Assembly (NCBI RefSeq): GCF_000467185.1
Contig: NZ_BATM01000007.1
Span: forward strand, 87,526-151,525
Length of the DNA stretch: 64,000 bases
Direction: 5' to 3'
Source: Vibrio ezurae NBRC 102218
Lineage (GTDB): Bacteria > Pseudomonadota > Gammaproteobacteria > Enterobacterales > Vibrionaceae
Every line of letters begins with the position of its first letter. Positions within the stretch are counted from its first letter, which is position 1. Below are positions 36,295-44,772 of this stretch, in pieces. The notes under the pieces were generated by a model that was given only the letters and a program-made list of their open reading frames with translations, was not told the DNA's origin and did not search any database. Both the position numbers and the translations under genes were made by a program.

Positions 36295-38406
36295 ATGAGT
36301 TATTTAGCGTTAGCGCGTAAGTGGCGACCTAAGCAATTTAATGAAGTTGTTGGACAAGAGCACGTTTTAACCGCGTTAGGTAATGCACTTGATCAAAATC
36401 GACTCCATCATGCTTATTTATTAAGTGGTACTCGTGGTGTAGGTAAAACGACGATAGGTCGATTGCTTGCCAAAGGACTGAACTGCGAAACGGGCATTAC
36501 GTCAACCCCTTGTGGTCAATGTCAAAGCTGTATTGAAATCGATCAAGGTCGTTTTGTCGACCTGTTGGAAATTGATGCAGCCTCTCGCACGAAAGTTGAG
36601 GATACTCGCGACCTGCTAGACAATGTGCAATACAAACCGGCTCGGGGACGCTTTAAAGTGTACCTGATCGATGAAGTGCACATGTTATCTAAGCACAGTT
36701 TTAATGCGCTTCTAAAAACGCTTGAAGAACCGCCTGAATATGTGAAGTTCTTATTAGCGACCACAGATCCTCAAAAACTGCCCGTCACTATTTTATCTCG
36801 CTGTCTTCAATTTCATTTGAAACCAATCAGTGTTGAAAATATTCAACAGCAATTGGATCATGTTCTGGAGCAAGAGGGCGTTGCCCGTGAAGAGCGTGCT
36901 CTTGGTATGTTGGCACATGCAGCTGATGGTAGTATGCGTGATGCACTGAGTTTGTCAGACCAAGCAATTGCCTTGGGCAATGGTGCGGTGGTTACTGAGC
37001 AAGTCTCTAGAATGCTGGGCACTCTTGATAGTGAGCAAGCGCTATACCTTATTGAAGCTATTATCAAACGCCAAGCTTCTACGAGTTTAGATGCGTTAGA
37101 ACAATTGGCGAATAATGGCGTGGACTGGGATGGGCTATTACAAAAGCTTGCTATGCAATTGCATCGCATTGCTATGTATCAAGCTTTGCCTGCAACGCTG
37201 GATGTGACGCACTTAGACGCAGAGAGAGTGCAGCACCTTGCCGCAGAAATTCCCCCACAAGACGTGCAGCTGTATTACCAAATTGCTTTGAAGGGACGCA
37301 AAGAGTTATCCATTGCGCCAACAGAGCGAGCGGGTGCAGAAATGACTCTGTTGCGAATGCTTGCGTTTGCTCCGCAAGGAAAACCCGCGGCCAATACTAT
37401 TTCTACACAAAGCCAAGCCTTGGCAACGCCATTGCAGTCACTGCCTATCGTGGATGTGGCTCCAGCGGCGGAAAGACCTTCTCCGCTGCAACAGGCTAAA
37501 AAAGTGGTTGAGCAAGCGCCTAGCGTAAGCAGCGCGCCAAGTCCGTCTGTTGAGCGTGCTCATATATCACGCGCTGATGCGCCAAGCCCTAATATGATGC
37601 GCGATACCCCAAATGTGCCCGTTAGCCCGCAGGCTCAGCCGTCACAGGGTAATTCGCCAATGGCTGACGCACCTTCTGCGACTCCTGAAGGGCCGAAACA
37701 CTCATTAGTTGGACTACGCCATCAACTTCGCTCTAAACGTCAAAGCAAATCATCAATACAAGGTGATAGCAATGTAAAAAAGGGTGAAGCAACACCGACA
37801 GGCAAAAAGGAAAGTGTTTTACAGCGCGTGACACAGCAGCACCCGCCTAAAGCACCGTCCCAGTCAGTGTTGCAGCAACAAGTGGATACCAGTAATCAGC
37901 CGTATCAATGGCAAGCATCAGAAACCTTTCAGCCCGAGGAAAAAAAGCCGAGCTTAACGCCGGCTTTATTGAAAAAAGCCTTAGAGCATGAAAAAACACC
38001 CGAAATGGTGGATAAGTTACTTAACGAGTCTGTAGAAAAAGACAGTTGGAGCGCACTGATTGCCAAATTGAACACTGCAAAACTGGTCGAACAGTTGGCC
38101 TTAAATTCTCATTATGAAGAAAATGACAGTGGCATAGTGCTGCATTTAAGAGCAAGTCAAAAACACCTTGATAGTGAAAAGTCACGCCACGAACTCGCCT
38201 CAGCACTTTCTGCTGTGACAGGGCAACAGCGTGCTATTCACGTTCAGATTGACGAGCAAGGTCAAACACCACTTGAACTGCGTGAAATTTTGTATCAAGC
38301 CAAGCTCGAAAAGGCGTTTGAAAGTTTAGAAAATGACGAGCACATCAAATTTATTGAAGCCCGCTTTTCAGCTGAGCTTGATAGAGAGAGTGTTCGCCCA
38401 ATTTAG
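36295..38406 (+). CDS. dnaX: DNA polymerase III subunits tau and gamma (DnaX)
   Basis: This 703-residue tau subunit is the clamp-loader ATPase that also tethers the replicase and helicase. Seen: Walker A in SGTRGVGKTTIGRLLAKG, a zinc module of four cysteines (CETGITSTPCGQCQSC), Walker B DEVHM (YLIDEVHMLSKHSFNALLK), sensor 1 LLATTDPQKLP, the SRCLQFHLK Arg finger, then a Pro/Ser/Gln-rich linker (about 365-560) and the C-terminal tau domains IV-V. A slippery A-AAA-AAG at 37776-37782 is followed in the -1 frame by GGG TGA, so a 497-residue gamma form is predicted, as in E. coli. It lies upstream of ybaB-recR in the conserved order. Confidence 0.97.
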   Translation: MSYLALARKWRPKQFNEVVGQEHVLTALGNALDQNRLHHAYLLSGTRGVGKTTIGRLLAKGLNCETGITSTPCGQCQSCIEIDQGRFVDLLEIDAASRTKVEDTRDLLDNVQYKPARGRFKVYLIDEVHMLSKHSFNALLKTLEEPPEYVKFLLATTDPQKLPVTILSRCLQFHLKPISVENIQQQLDHVLEQEGVAREERALGMLAHAADGSMRDALSLSDQAIALGNGAVVTEQVSRMLGTLDSEQALYLIEAIIKRQASTSLDALEQLANNGVDWDGLLQKLAMQLHRIAMYQALPATLDVTHLDAERVQHLAAEIPPQDVQLYYQIALKGRKELSIAPTERAGAEMTLLRMLAFAPQGKPAANTISTQSQALATPLQSLPIVDVAPAAERPSPLQQAKKVVEQAPSVSSAPSPSVERAHISRADAPSPNMMRDTPNVPVSPQAQPSQGNSPMADAPSATPEGPKHSLVGLRHQLRSKRQSKSSIQGDSNVKKGEATPTGKKESVLQRVTQQHPPKAPSQSVLQQQVDTSNQPYQWQASETFQPEEKKPSLTPALLKKALEHEKTPEMVDKLLNESVEKDSWSALIAKLNTAKLVEQLALNSHYEENDSGIVLHLRASQKHLDSEKSRHELASALSAVTGQQRAIHVQIDEQGQTPLELREILYQAKLEKAFESLENDEHIKFIEARFSAELDRESVRPI
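37760..37796 (+). promoter_or_regulatory. Programmed -1 ribosomal frameshift signal in dnaX
   Basis: Codons GTA AAA AAG GGT contain the heptamer A AAA AAG in the correct phase (37776-37782). After a -1 slip the next codons are GGG and TGA (stop at 37785-37787). An internal Shine-Dalgarno-like AGGTGA lies about 9 bases upstream, the spacing used by E. coli dnaX. A short GGTG/CACC stem follows, weaker than the E. coli hairpin. Confidence 0.85.
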
Positions 38407-38478
38407 GGTTGAAATGGGGTAGAATAGCCCCCACTTTTAATAGTAATTATCAATACCGATATCAAAGAGAGATTCAGA

Positions 38479-38808
38479 ATGTTTGGAAAAGGCGGTATGG
38501 GCAACCTAATGAAGCAAGCCCAGCAAATGCAAGATCGTATGGCGAAACTTCAAGAAGAAATCGCACAAATGGAAGTGACTGGCGAATCAGGCGCAGGTCT
38601 TGTAAAAGTAACCATTACAGGCAGCCACAACGTACGTCGTGTCGACATTGATGAAAGCTTGATGGAAGACGACAAAGAGATGCTTGAAGACTTGATTGCA
38701 GCAGCATTTAACGATGCAGCACGTCGTGTTGAAGAGACTCAAAAAGAAAAAATGGCGGGTGTGACTGGCGGTATGCAACTACCACCAGGCATGAAAATGC
38801 CGTTCTAA
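38479..38808 (+). CDS. ybaB: YbaB/EbfC nucleoid-associated protein
   Basis: This 109-residue small DNA-binding protein forms dimers that bind DNA and bend it. Seen: a glycine-rich start ([20 protein letters not shown]), an amphipathic helix ([20 protein letters not shown]) and a central beta sheet ([20 protein letters not shown]), typical of the family. Length equals E. coli YbaB (109). It lies between dnaX and recR, 16 bases from recR, as in most gammaproteobacteria. Confidence 0.97.
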   Translation: MFGKGGMGNLMKQAQQMQDRMAKLQEEIAQMEVTGESGAGLVKVTITGSHNVRRVDIDESLMEDDKEMLEDLIAAAFNDAARRVEETQKEKMAGVTGGMQLPPGMKMPF

Positions 38809-38824
38809 CGTAGAATTTAATTCA

Positions 38825-39424
38825 ATGCGTACCAGTAATATGCTGGAACAATTGATGGAGGCCTTACGTTGTCTACCTGGGGTAGGTCCCAAGTCGGCGC
38901 AACGTATGGCCTTTCATTTATTGCAAAGAGACAGAAGTGGTGGTATGAAGTTGGCTGATGCACTCAGTCAGGCGATGACCGAAGTGGGTCACTGCACCGA
39001 ATGTCGAACGTTTACTGAAAATGATGTTTGTCATATATGTAGCAATCCTAAAAGACAGCAAACCGGACAAATATGTGTGGTAGAAAGTCCTGCGGATATA
39101 GCGGCAGTTGAGGCAACAGGTCAGTATTCAGGACTGTATTTTGTGCTGATGGGGCATCTTTCACCGCTTGACGGTATTGGGCCTAGTGATATTGGTTTAG
39201 ATAAACTGGATTTTAAGCTTCAAGAAGGCGAAATCAAAGAAGTGATTCTAGCCACTAACCCAACTGTTGAGGGTGAGGCCACGGCGCAATATATCGCCGA
39301 GCTTTGTCATATTCATCAAGTGGGCGCATCGCGTATCGCGCATGGTGTCCCCGTTGGTGGAGAGCTAGATTTGGTGGATGGCACTACGCTTTCGCATTCT
39401 CTTTTAGGGCGACATAAGCTGTAA
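38825..39424 (+). CDS. recR: Recombination protein RecR
   Basis: This 199-residue protein works with RecO and RecF to load RecA at gaps. Seen: the helix-hairpin-helix [18 protein letters not shown], a four-Cys zinc finger ([16 protein letters not shown]), the Toprim domain ([20 protein letters not shown], then LSPLDGIGP) and the C-terminal Walker-like [20 protein letters not shown]. Length matches the family (201). It closes the dnaX-ybaB-recR operon, with a strong terminator after it. Confidence 0.98.
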   Translation: MRTSNMLEQLMEALRCLPGVGPKSAQRMAFHLLQRDRSGGMKLADALSQAMTEVGHCTECRTFTENDVCHICSNPKRQQTGQICVVESPADIAAVEATGQYSGLYFVLMGHLSPLDGIGPSDIGLDKLDFKLQEGEIKEVILATNPTVEGEATAQYIAELCHIHQVGASRIAHGVPVGGELDLVDGTTLSHSLLGRHKL

Positions 39425-39436
39425 AAGCAAACCAAT

Positions 39437-39473
39437 AAAAAGGCCGTTTAGTGAAGACTAAACGGCCTTTTTT
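39437..39473. terminator. Bidirectional terminator between recR and aqpZ
   Basis: The stem AAAAAGGCCGTTTAGT/ACTAAACGGCCTTTTTT with loop GAAG serves both converging genes. Confidence 0.92.
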
Positions 39474-39494
39474 GTTTCTATGTGACTGGAATAA

Positions 39495-40178
39495 TTATTC
39501 TTTTCCAGCTACAGCTTTATATACGATTGCGCCAATGATGCCACCGATAATAGGAGCAACCCAAAATAGCCATAGTTGGCTAAGTGCGTAATCACCGACA
39601 TAAACGGCCACCGCTGTACTACGTGCAGGGTTAACCGAAGTGTTAGTCACTGGAATACTGATAAGGTGAATTAAGGTTAGGCAAAGACCAATAGCAAGAG
39701 GTGCTAAGCCTGCGGGTGCACGTTTATCTGTTGCGCCCATAATGACAAATAAGAATACCGCCGTTAATACAATCTCAGTAACCAACGCCGCCAGCATACT
39801 ATAGCCGTGTGGAGAGTGTTCTCCGTAGCCGTTGGTTGCAAAGCCACCGATATCCGCGCCTGCTTTGCCGGTTGCAATGATGTACAAAACGCCACCTGCG
39901 ATGATACCGCCAATCACTTGAGCCACGATGTAAGGAATCACGTCTTTCGTATCATGACGTCCACCAACCCAAAGTCCTACCGTTACCGCAGGGTTGAGGT
40001 GACAGCCTGAAATATGACCGATAGCAAAAGCCATAGTGACCACAGTTAGACCAAATGCAAGTGCAACACCCAGATATCCGATACCTAAATCTGGAATACC
40101 CGCCGCTAAGACAGCACTACCACAACCGCCTAACACTAACCAAAATGTGCCAATTAGCTCAGCCATGTACTTATTCAT
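39495..40178 (-). CDS. aqpZ: Aquaporin Z
   Basis: This 227-residue MIP-family channel has six membrane segments and two NPA boxes (HLNPAVTVG and [11 protein letters not shown]). The selectivity-filter residues fit a water channel, not a glycerol facilitator: His in [11 protein letters not shown], a Thr in the NTSVNPARS loop, and Arg right after the second NPA. E. coli AqpZ is 231 residues. The gene stands alone and converges on recR. Confidence 0.96.
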   Translation of the reverse strand: MNKYMAELIGTFWLVLGGCGSAVLAAGIPDLGIGYLGVALAFGLTVVTMAFAIGHISGCHLNPAVTVGLWVGGRHDTKDVIPYIVAQVIGGIIAGGVLYIIATGKAGADIGGFATNGYGEHSPHGYSMLAALVTEIVLTAVFLFVIMGATDKRAPAGLAPLAIGLCLTLIHLISIPVTNTSVNPARSTAVAVYVGDYALSQLWLFWVAPIIGGIIGAIVYKAVAGKE

Positions 40179-40261
40179 AAAATGTCCTTGAATATGTTTG
40201 AATCCTGAAAGTAAAAATATACGCTATTTGCCATATTAGCAAAGTTTGTATGGATATTTAT

Positions 40262-40594
40262 TCAGTGGGTAATGTATTCAAGTTCTGTAAGGATCTCAAT
40301 AGCTTGTTTGCTGTCTTCACCGCAAACCCATTTTGCAGCCTTGAAATCATGGCAAACATTTGGGCGTTCTTTTTTGCCAAAGAGTTTGCATAAATTATCG
40401 TCAGTGAGTTGTTTACAACGTTCACCCGCTTTTTTACCGTGTGGGTGTAGTGGGAAACTACTAGAGATACTCGGTGCAATACAGCACGCCCCACAATACA
40501 GTCGACATTCCATACAATTCGGTCTCAAAAATTCAAAGAGTGGATTATCAACATATTTGTTAGGATTGAAAGAAGTTTTCCTCAAACCGTGCAA
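40262..40594 (-). CDS. YkgJ-family cysteine-cluster protein
   Basis: This protein of about 110 residues has the Cys pattern CMECRLYCGACCIAPSISSSF, later CKQLTDDNLCKLF and VCHDF, and a last Cys in WVCGEDS. This resembles the CxxCxxxCCx...C arrangement of the YkgJ family (putative zinc or iron-sulphur clusters), function unknown. The start is not clear: the open frame begins with TTG at 40594 (HGLRKTSFNPNKYVDNP) and there is no ATG before the first Cys cluster. It is divergent from ycgN, a second Cys-cluster protein, over 95 bases. Confidence 0.75.
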   Translation of the reverse strand: MHGLRKTSFNPNKYVDNPLFEFLRPNCMECRLYCGACCIAPSISSSFPLHPHGKKAGERCKQLTDDNLCKLFGKKERPNVCHDFKAAKWVCGEDSKQAIEILTELEYITH

Positions 40595-40689
40595 ACTATA
40601 CTTGTAAGTCCCTGATTATCTCTTTTGCTTGTATTTTAGGCGTCAAATAGGTATAAAACGCCTCCCAGCTCTCAACGGAAAAACGAATC

Positions 40690-41130
40690 ATGACCGCTCC
40701 ATTTTGGCAAACAAAAACACTAGAACAAATGACAGAACAAGAGTGGGAAGCGCTTTGTGATGGCTGTGGTAAGTGTTGTCTGCATAAATTAATGGATGAG
40801 GACAGCGATGAAGTGTATTACACCAATGTTGCGTGCAGTTTGCTTAATAGCAAAACTTGTGGCTGTAAGGATTACCCAAACCGCTTTGCATCTGGCGAAG
40901 AGTGCTTAAAGCTCACCCGCGATAAAATCCATGAGTTCCACTGGTTACCAGACACTTGCGCCTACCGCTTATTTTCCGAAGGCAAACCGCTGCCATCATG
41001 GCATCCACTAATCACTGGCTCAAAATCGGCCATGCACGCCGCTGGTGAAAGCGTGCGTAATAAAGTGGTGTATGAGATTGATGTTGTGGACTGGGAAGAC
41101 CACGTGTTGAATCATCCAAATAGAAATTAA
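40690..41130 (+). CDS. ycgN: YcgN family cysteine-cluster protein (UPF0260)
   Basis: This 146-residue protein has a dense Cys pattern: [37 protein letters not shown] and DTCAYRL. I recognise the YcgN family by [20 protein letters not shown] at the N-terminus and [22 protein letters not shown] in the centre. The cluster probably binds metal, but the function is unknown. It is divergent from the YkgJ-like gene. An AT-rich hairpin (41141-41164) follows the stop. Confidence 0.92.
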   Translation: MTAPFWQTKTLEQMTEQEWEALCDGCGKCCLHKLMDEDSDEVYYTNVACSLLNSKTCGCKDYPNRFASGEECLKLTRDKIHEFHWLPDTCAYRLFSEGKPLPSWHPLITGSKSAMHAAGESVRNKVVYEIDVVDWEDHVLNHPNRN

Positions 41131-41140
41131 GTCCCGACTG

Positions 41141-41164
41141 CTAATAAATAGGTTTATTTATTAG
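41141..41164. repeat. AT-rich perfect inverted repeat
   Basis: CTAATAAATA pairs with TATTTATTAG across GGTT, between the converging ycgN and glycerate kinase genes. It has no T-run, so its role as a terminator is doubtful. Confidence 0.5.
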
Positions 41165-41199
41165 GTGCTTGCGTGTGTGGTGTTTGGCCTAATAAGTTA

Positions 41200-42342
41200 T
41201 CACTTATTTATAACTGCACCGAGTTTTAGCATTGCGGCGACATTGCGTGCGCTACTCGTAATGTTTACTTCTGCTTCTGACAGCGCGCTATCTAGGCTTT
41301 GCGGTGCGCGAACGCTGGCAAATAGACCATTAAAGTGTGTATACAACGGGTCGAGCTCTTTTCCCAAAGAACCTGCAATGGCAATCACAGGGATGCCTTT
41401 TTGGTTAGCCCGCAGTGCGACTCCAAATGGCGTTTTACCTTGCAGTGTTTGAGTGTCCATTCTCCCTTCACCGGTGATCATTAAAGAGGCGTCTTGCATG
41501 ATGTGATCGGCATTGAGCTCGTCTAGGATCATATCAATCCCTGGTTTTATCGTAATATCAAACAGCAAAGACAGTCCAAGCGGCGTGCCACCGGCTGCAC
41601 CAAAGCCGGGTGTGTGGCGATGATCAGTACCGAGTATTGGTATAGAGAGCTGGGCAAAGTGATGAATAGCCGCATCTAATGCATTAATCATTTCAGAAGA
41701 GGCACCTTTTTGTCGTCCAAAGACGTGGCTGGCACCCCTTTGACCAGTGAGCGGGTTGGAGACATCACAGGCTACGATAAATTCGACTTCTGAACAGCGA
41801 GGGTGCTGTTGTGATAAATCAATCTTGGCTAAATGAGTTAAGGCACTTGCGCCGACTTGCAGCTCAGTACCAGTATGGCTGAGTAGTTTTCCTCCCAGCG
41901 CCTGAACGATACCAGCCCCTGCATCATTGGTAGCACTGCCACCTAATCCGAGTAAGATTTTTGTGACGCCTTGATCAAGTGCAGTCCGAATTAGCTCTCC
42001 AGTACCGTAACTGCTGGTTATGTTGGGGTTTCTGTCTTCTGGTGCTAAAAGGGCTAGCCCTGATGCGGCTGCGATTTCGATAAGAGCGGTTTTATCGTTG
42101 TCGAGTAAAGCCCAGTTTGCCCACACTTTTTTGCCAATAGGATCGCTGACTTCGGTTCTCATCAGCCGAGCTTTTCGGCCTTGAGTCAGCGCTTCAACCG
42201 TCCCTTCGCCTCCATCAGCTAAGGGTAAGTGGTGATACTCGGCGTCAGGAAATACCACTTTAAACCCGCGTTCAATGCACTCACAGACCGCTTTGGCTGA
42301 CAGCGACTCTTTAAATGAATCTGGGGCAATCACAATCTTCAT
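41200..42342 (-). CDS. Glycerate kinase (GarK/GlxK family)
   Basis: This 380-residue kinase phosphorylates D-glycerate, in this family usually to 2-phosphoglycerate. Seen: the N-terminal MKIVIAPDSFKESLSA, the LPLADGGEGTVEALTQG loop, ILLGLGGSATNDAGAGIVQALGG (given in pieces: LGLGGSATNDAG and GIVQALGGK), and GAAGGTPLGLSLLFD. A TAGGGATG ribosome site precedes the ATG by about 4 bases. It lies downstream of the ManD-like dehydratase on the same strand, with a strong hairpin between them. A shared catabolic role is inferred. Confidence 0.93.
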   Translation of the reverse strand: MKIVIAPDSFKESLSAKAVCECIERGFKVVFPDAEYHHLPLADGGEGTVEALTQGRKARLMRTEVSDPIGKKVWANWALLDNDKTALIEIAAASGLALLAPEDRNPNITSSYGTGELIRTALDQGVTKILLGLGGSATNDAGAGIVQALGGKLLSHTGTELQVGASALTHLAKIDLSQQHPRCSEVEFIVACDVSNPLTGQRGASHVFGRQKGASSEMINALDAAIHHFAQLSIPILGTDHRHTPGFGAAGGTPLGLSLLFDITIKPGIDMILDELNADHIMQDASLMITGEGRMDTQTLQGKTPFGVALRANQKGIPVIAIAGSLGKELDPLYTHFNGLFASVRAPQSLDSALSEAEVNITSSARNVAAMLKLGAVINK

Positions 42343-42386
42343 TTTTCATCCCTAAAAATGGCATGTAGCAATCAATCATCTATTCC

Positions 42387-42430
42387 TTAACAGAAGACAA
42401 AGTTTAGATCGCAAACTTGTCTTCTGTTAA
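42387..42430 (-). repeat. Strong hairpin between manD-like gene and glycerate kinase
   Basis: Left arm TTAACAGAAGACAAAGTTT (42387-42405) and right arm AAACTTGTCTTCTGTTAA (42413-42430) form an 18-bp stem with one bulged A and a 7-base loop. On the transcribed minus strand no T-run follows, so this is not a normal intrinsic terminator. Confidence 0.7.
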
Positions 42431-42444
42431 GCGTCATTTTAAAT

Positions 42445-43668
42445 CTAATAGTTCCATACCGTGCCATCAGTTAGGCGCGTAACAGGGTGATAACCTTTAT
42501 TGAATGAGTATTTCACTACTTCTTTTTCATCAAAATCGACCCCTAAGCCTGGGGCATCGGATATATGGAAATGCCCATTTTTCACAAAGTGATCCGATGG
42601 GAATAATTGGTCACATTCGGATGTACCTAAAACTAAATACTCTTGAATACCAAAGTTAGGTGCCCATGCGTTAATATGCCCTTGTGCAGCCATTGAAATC
42701 GGTGAGTGACTTGGGGCGCCGTGGAAGCCAGTCTTAACATTAAAATGAGCGGCAAAATCGACTAATTTACGCGTTGGAGTGATTCCGCCAGCATAGGTAC
42801 AGGAGACACGAATAAAATCGATCATCTGATTTTGAATTAGCTGGTGGCAGTCATAGATAGAGTTAAAAACCTCGCCAATTGCGATCGGGACGGTTGAATG
42901 CTGACGCAACAGTTTTAATGCATCTTGGTCTTCTGCTGGTGTTGGATCTTCAAGCCAATACAGGTTGAACTGTTCCATTTCTTTACCAAACTGCGCTGCT
43001 TCACGTGGCGTTAAACGATGGTGAACGTCGTGCAAAATATCGATATCTTCACCAAAGGTCACTCGCAATTCTTCTAGCATCTTAGGTAAGTAACGTAGGT
43101 ATTTCTTGCTATCCCAAACCTCTTCTTTAGGAACATTGCCGTTGAATGAAGTGATGTAGTTTTTGACGTCTTTGTTTTGATTGATAGCGTAGCCTGAACC
43201 GGGCATATCAGGGATACCACATTGAACTCGTACAGCTTCATAGCCTTGTTCAAGATAGCCTCTTATAGAGTCTTTTAGATGTTCAATATCGACACCTGAA
43301 GCGTGAGCGTAGATCTTGGATGCATCACGACTTTTCCCTCCAAGCAATTGGTAAACAGGCATGTTTGCTGCTTTACCTTTAATATCCCACAATGCTTGGT
43401 CAATCGCGCCAAAGGCCGCCATAGCCACAGGTCCACGACGGAAGTAGGCGCCTTTATAGAAGTATTGCCAAATGTCTTCGATCTTTTGTGGATCTTTACC
43501 GATTAAACAAGGAATTAAGTATTCTTTTAGATAAGCAGCAGGAAGAAGCTCGCGATTGTTTAAGGTGGCATCTCCCACACCATACAGACCTTCATCGGTC
43601 ATGATTTTTAGGGTAACGTAGTTTTTACCTGGGCCACCGACAAAAACTTCTGCATGGGTTATTTTCAT
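42445..43668 (-). CDS. Mannonate dehydratase-type enolase-superfamily enzyme (ManD)
   Basis: This 407-residue enzyme of the mandelate-racemase subgroup (ManD/RspA family) removes water from D-mannonate, or other sugar acids, to give 2-keto-3-deoxygluconate. Seen: metal ligands Asp214, Glu240 and Glu266 (LHDVHHRLTPRE, WLEDPTPAEDQ, IAIGEVFNS), with Arg147, Tyr160 and His216 corresponding to the ManD catalytic residues of known structures at a steady offset. The capping domain starts MKITHAEVFVGGPGKNYVTL. The family includes both efficient mannonate dehydratases and slow, promiscuous members, so the true substrate is open. It is divergent from a GntR regulator and upstream of glycerate kinase. 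Confidence 0.88.
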   Translation of the reverse strand: MKITHAEVFVGGPGKNYVTLKIMTDEGLYGVGDATLNNRELLPAAYLKEYLIPCLIGKDPQKIEDIWQYFYKGAYFRRGPVAMAAFGAIDQALWDIKGKAANMPVYQLLGGKSRDASKIYAHASGVDIEHLKDSIRGYLEQGYEAVRVQCGIPDMPGSGYAINQNKDVKNYITSFNGNVPKEEVWDSKKYLRYLPKMLEELRVTFGEDIDILHDVHHRLTPREAAQFGKEMEQFNLYWLEDPTPAEDQDALKLLRQHSTVPIAIGEVFNSIYDCHQLIQNQMIDFIRVSCTYAGGITPTRKLVDFAAHFNVKTGFHGAPSHSPISMAAQGHINAWAPNFGIQEYLVLGTSECDQLFPSDHFVKNGHFHISDAPGLGVDFDEKEVVKYSFNKGYHPVTRLTDGTVWNY

Positions 43669-44024
43669 AGTGTTTGATACCTATTGTGCGTTTAGAAAGT
43701 GGATAGCGTTGTGCTTATATTGTGTAATGTCACTCAGGTGGATTATTGGTCAAATAATCAACTCTATCAGCTGACTCATATTTCTTCGTTACACATTATT
43801 TTTTAACTGGACTGTGAGCATATTCTTGTCGCTCATCGTCGTAACTGCTCTCTAAAATGACAAATAATTACAACATTAACAGTGATGATGGTCACAGAGG
43901 TTACTGGATTTAAAAAGAAGATCGGTAATCTGATAGGGATAAAACATAATAACTACGAGTTTATAGAAATAAGATTTTACATTTGTAATAATTAGTTATA
44001 GCGAGAGTATCGAATACGCATTTT
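43669..44024. promoter_or_regulatory. Divergent control region between manD-like and gntR-like genes
   Basis: This 356-base AT-rich region has no gene. It holds a perfect inverted repeat GATTATT-GGTCA-AATAATC at 43741-43759, about 73 bases before the manD-like start, and a 12-bp palindrome TTACATTTGTAA at 43977-43988, next to the regulator start. Either could be an operator for the GntR protein; this is inferred from position and symmetry. Confidence 0.5.
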
Positions 44025-44765
44025 ATGACTAGAGATTTCAATATGCAGTACCAGTCCAACGGGAAGGATAGAAGTAGCAAACCAAGTCTGAGTTTGATGA
44101 GCGCTGCAACCTATGAAAAAATTCTAAGTTCAATTATCGATGGTGTTTATGAAGTAAATAGTAAGCTGCCGTCTGAAGCTGAACTGTGTGAGTTCTATCA
44201 AGTGTCCCGTCCTGTGGTGAGAGCTGCGCTTAGTCAGTTGCGAGAAGATAATTTGGTGATTTCAAGGCGAGGGTCCGGGACATTTATCAAAAATAAACCT
44301 AAACGACAGGTTCTTGATTTTGACGGTGTGAGTTCGTTGGCTGATATTCAGCGCTGTTTTGAATTTAGGACTGAAGTGGAAGGGGGAGCGGCTTACTTAG
44401 CCGCAGATAGACGCACCGACATTCAACTAAGAAACATAAAGAACGCGCTTGAACAACTTAAGGTTGCAGCGAGTTCAGGCCATTTAGCAACAGATCAAGA
44501 TTATGATTTTCATATGGCGATATCAGAAGCTTCCAATAATAAGTTTTATGTCACAGTGATGGAATCATTGCACAACAGTGTGAAGCAAGGGATGGACATT
44601 ACTCGGTCGTTGTCGTTAAGCGCGAGTGTCGAACGTTCCAAGCGAGTGTTACTTGAACATGAACTCATTTATCAAGCAATTGCTGAGAAAGACCCTGATA
44701 GGGCAAAGCGTCATATTCAACGTCACCTCAATAATGCGAAGAAACGAATGTTTGATGGAGAATAG
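44025..44765 (+). CDS. GntR-family (FCD) transcriptional regulator
   Basis: This 246-residue regulator has an N-terminal winged helix (about 28-90; VNSKLPSEAELCEFYQVSRP, VVRAALSQLREDNLVISRRG, SGTFI) and a C-terminal FCD ligand domain (about 100-240; FEFRTEVEGGAAYLAADR, DQDYDFHMAISEASNNKFY, HELIYQAIAEKDPDRAKRHI) with the Asp and three His ligands typical of metal-binding FCD domains. FCD regulators respond to sugar acids and related carboxylates. The start is ATG at 44025, or at 44043, which has TAGAG upstream. Divergent from the ManD-like gene, which it probably controls. Confidence 0.9.
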   Translation: MTRDFNMQYQSNGKDRSSKPSLSLMSAATYEKILSSIIDGVYEVNSKLPSEAELCEFYQVSRPVVRAALSQLREDNLVISRRGSGTFIKNKPKRQVLDFDGVSSLADIQRCFEFRTEVEGGAAYLAADRRTDIQLRNIKNALEQLKVAASSGHLATDQDYDFHMAISEASNNKFYVTVMESLHNSVKQGMDITRSLSLSASVERSKRVLLEHELIYQAIAEKDPDRAKRHIQRHLNNAKKRMFDGE

Positions 44766-44772
44766 TTTATAT

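Noticed and set aside
37497..37504. Six-A run in dnaX as a frameshift site
   Set aside because: In-frame codons are GCT AAA AAA GTG, so the X XXY YYZ pattern fails at the first position; the site at 37776 fits.
38409..38651. Open frame of 80 codons overlapping the ybaB start
   Set aside because: It lies out of frame with ybaB, lacks a ribosome site and has an unlikely Arg/Asn/Ser-rich composition.
43731..43746. CRP site in the ManD-GntR region
   Set aside because: TGTG and CAC halves are present near 43725 but spacing is two bases short of the consensus.
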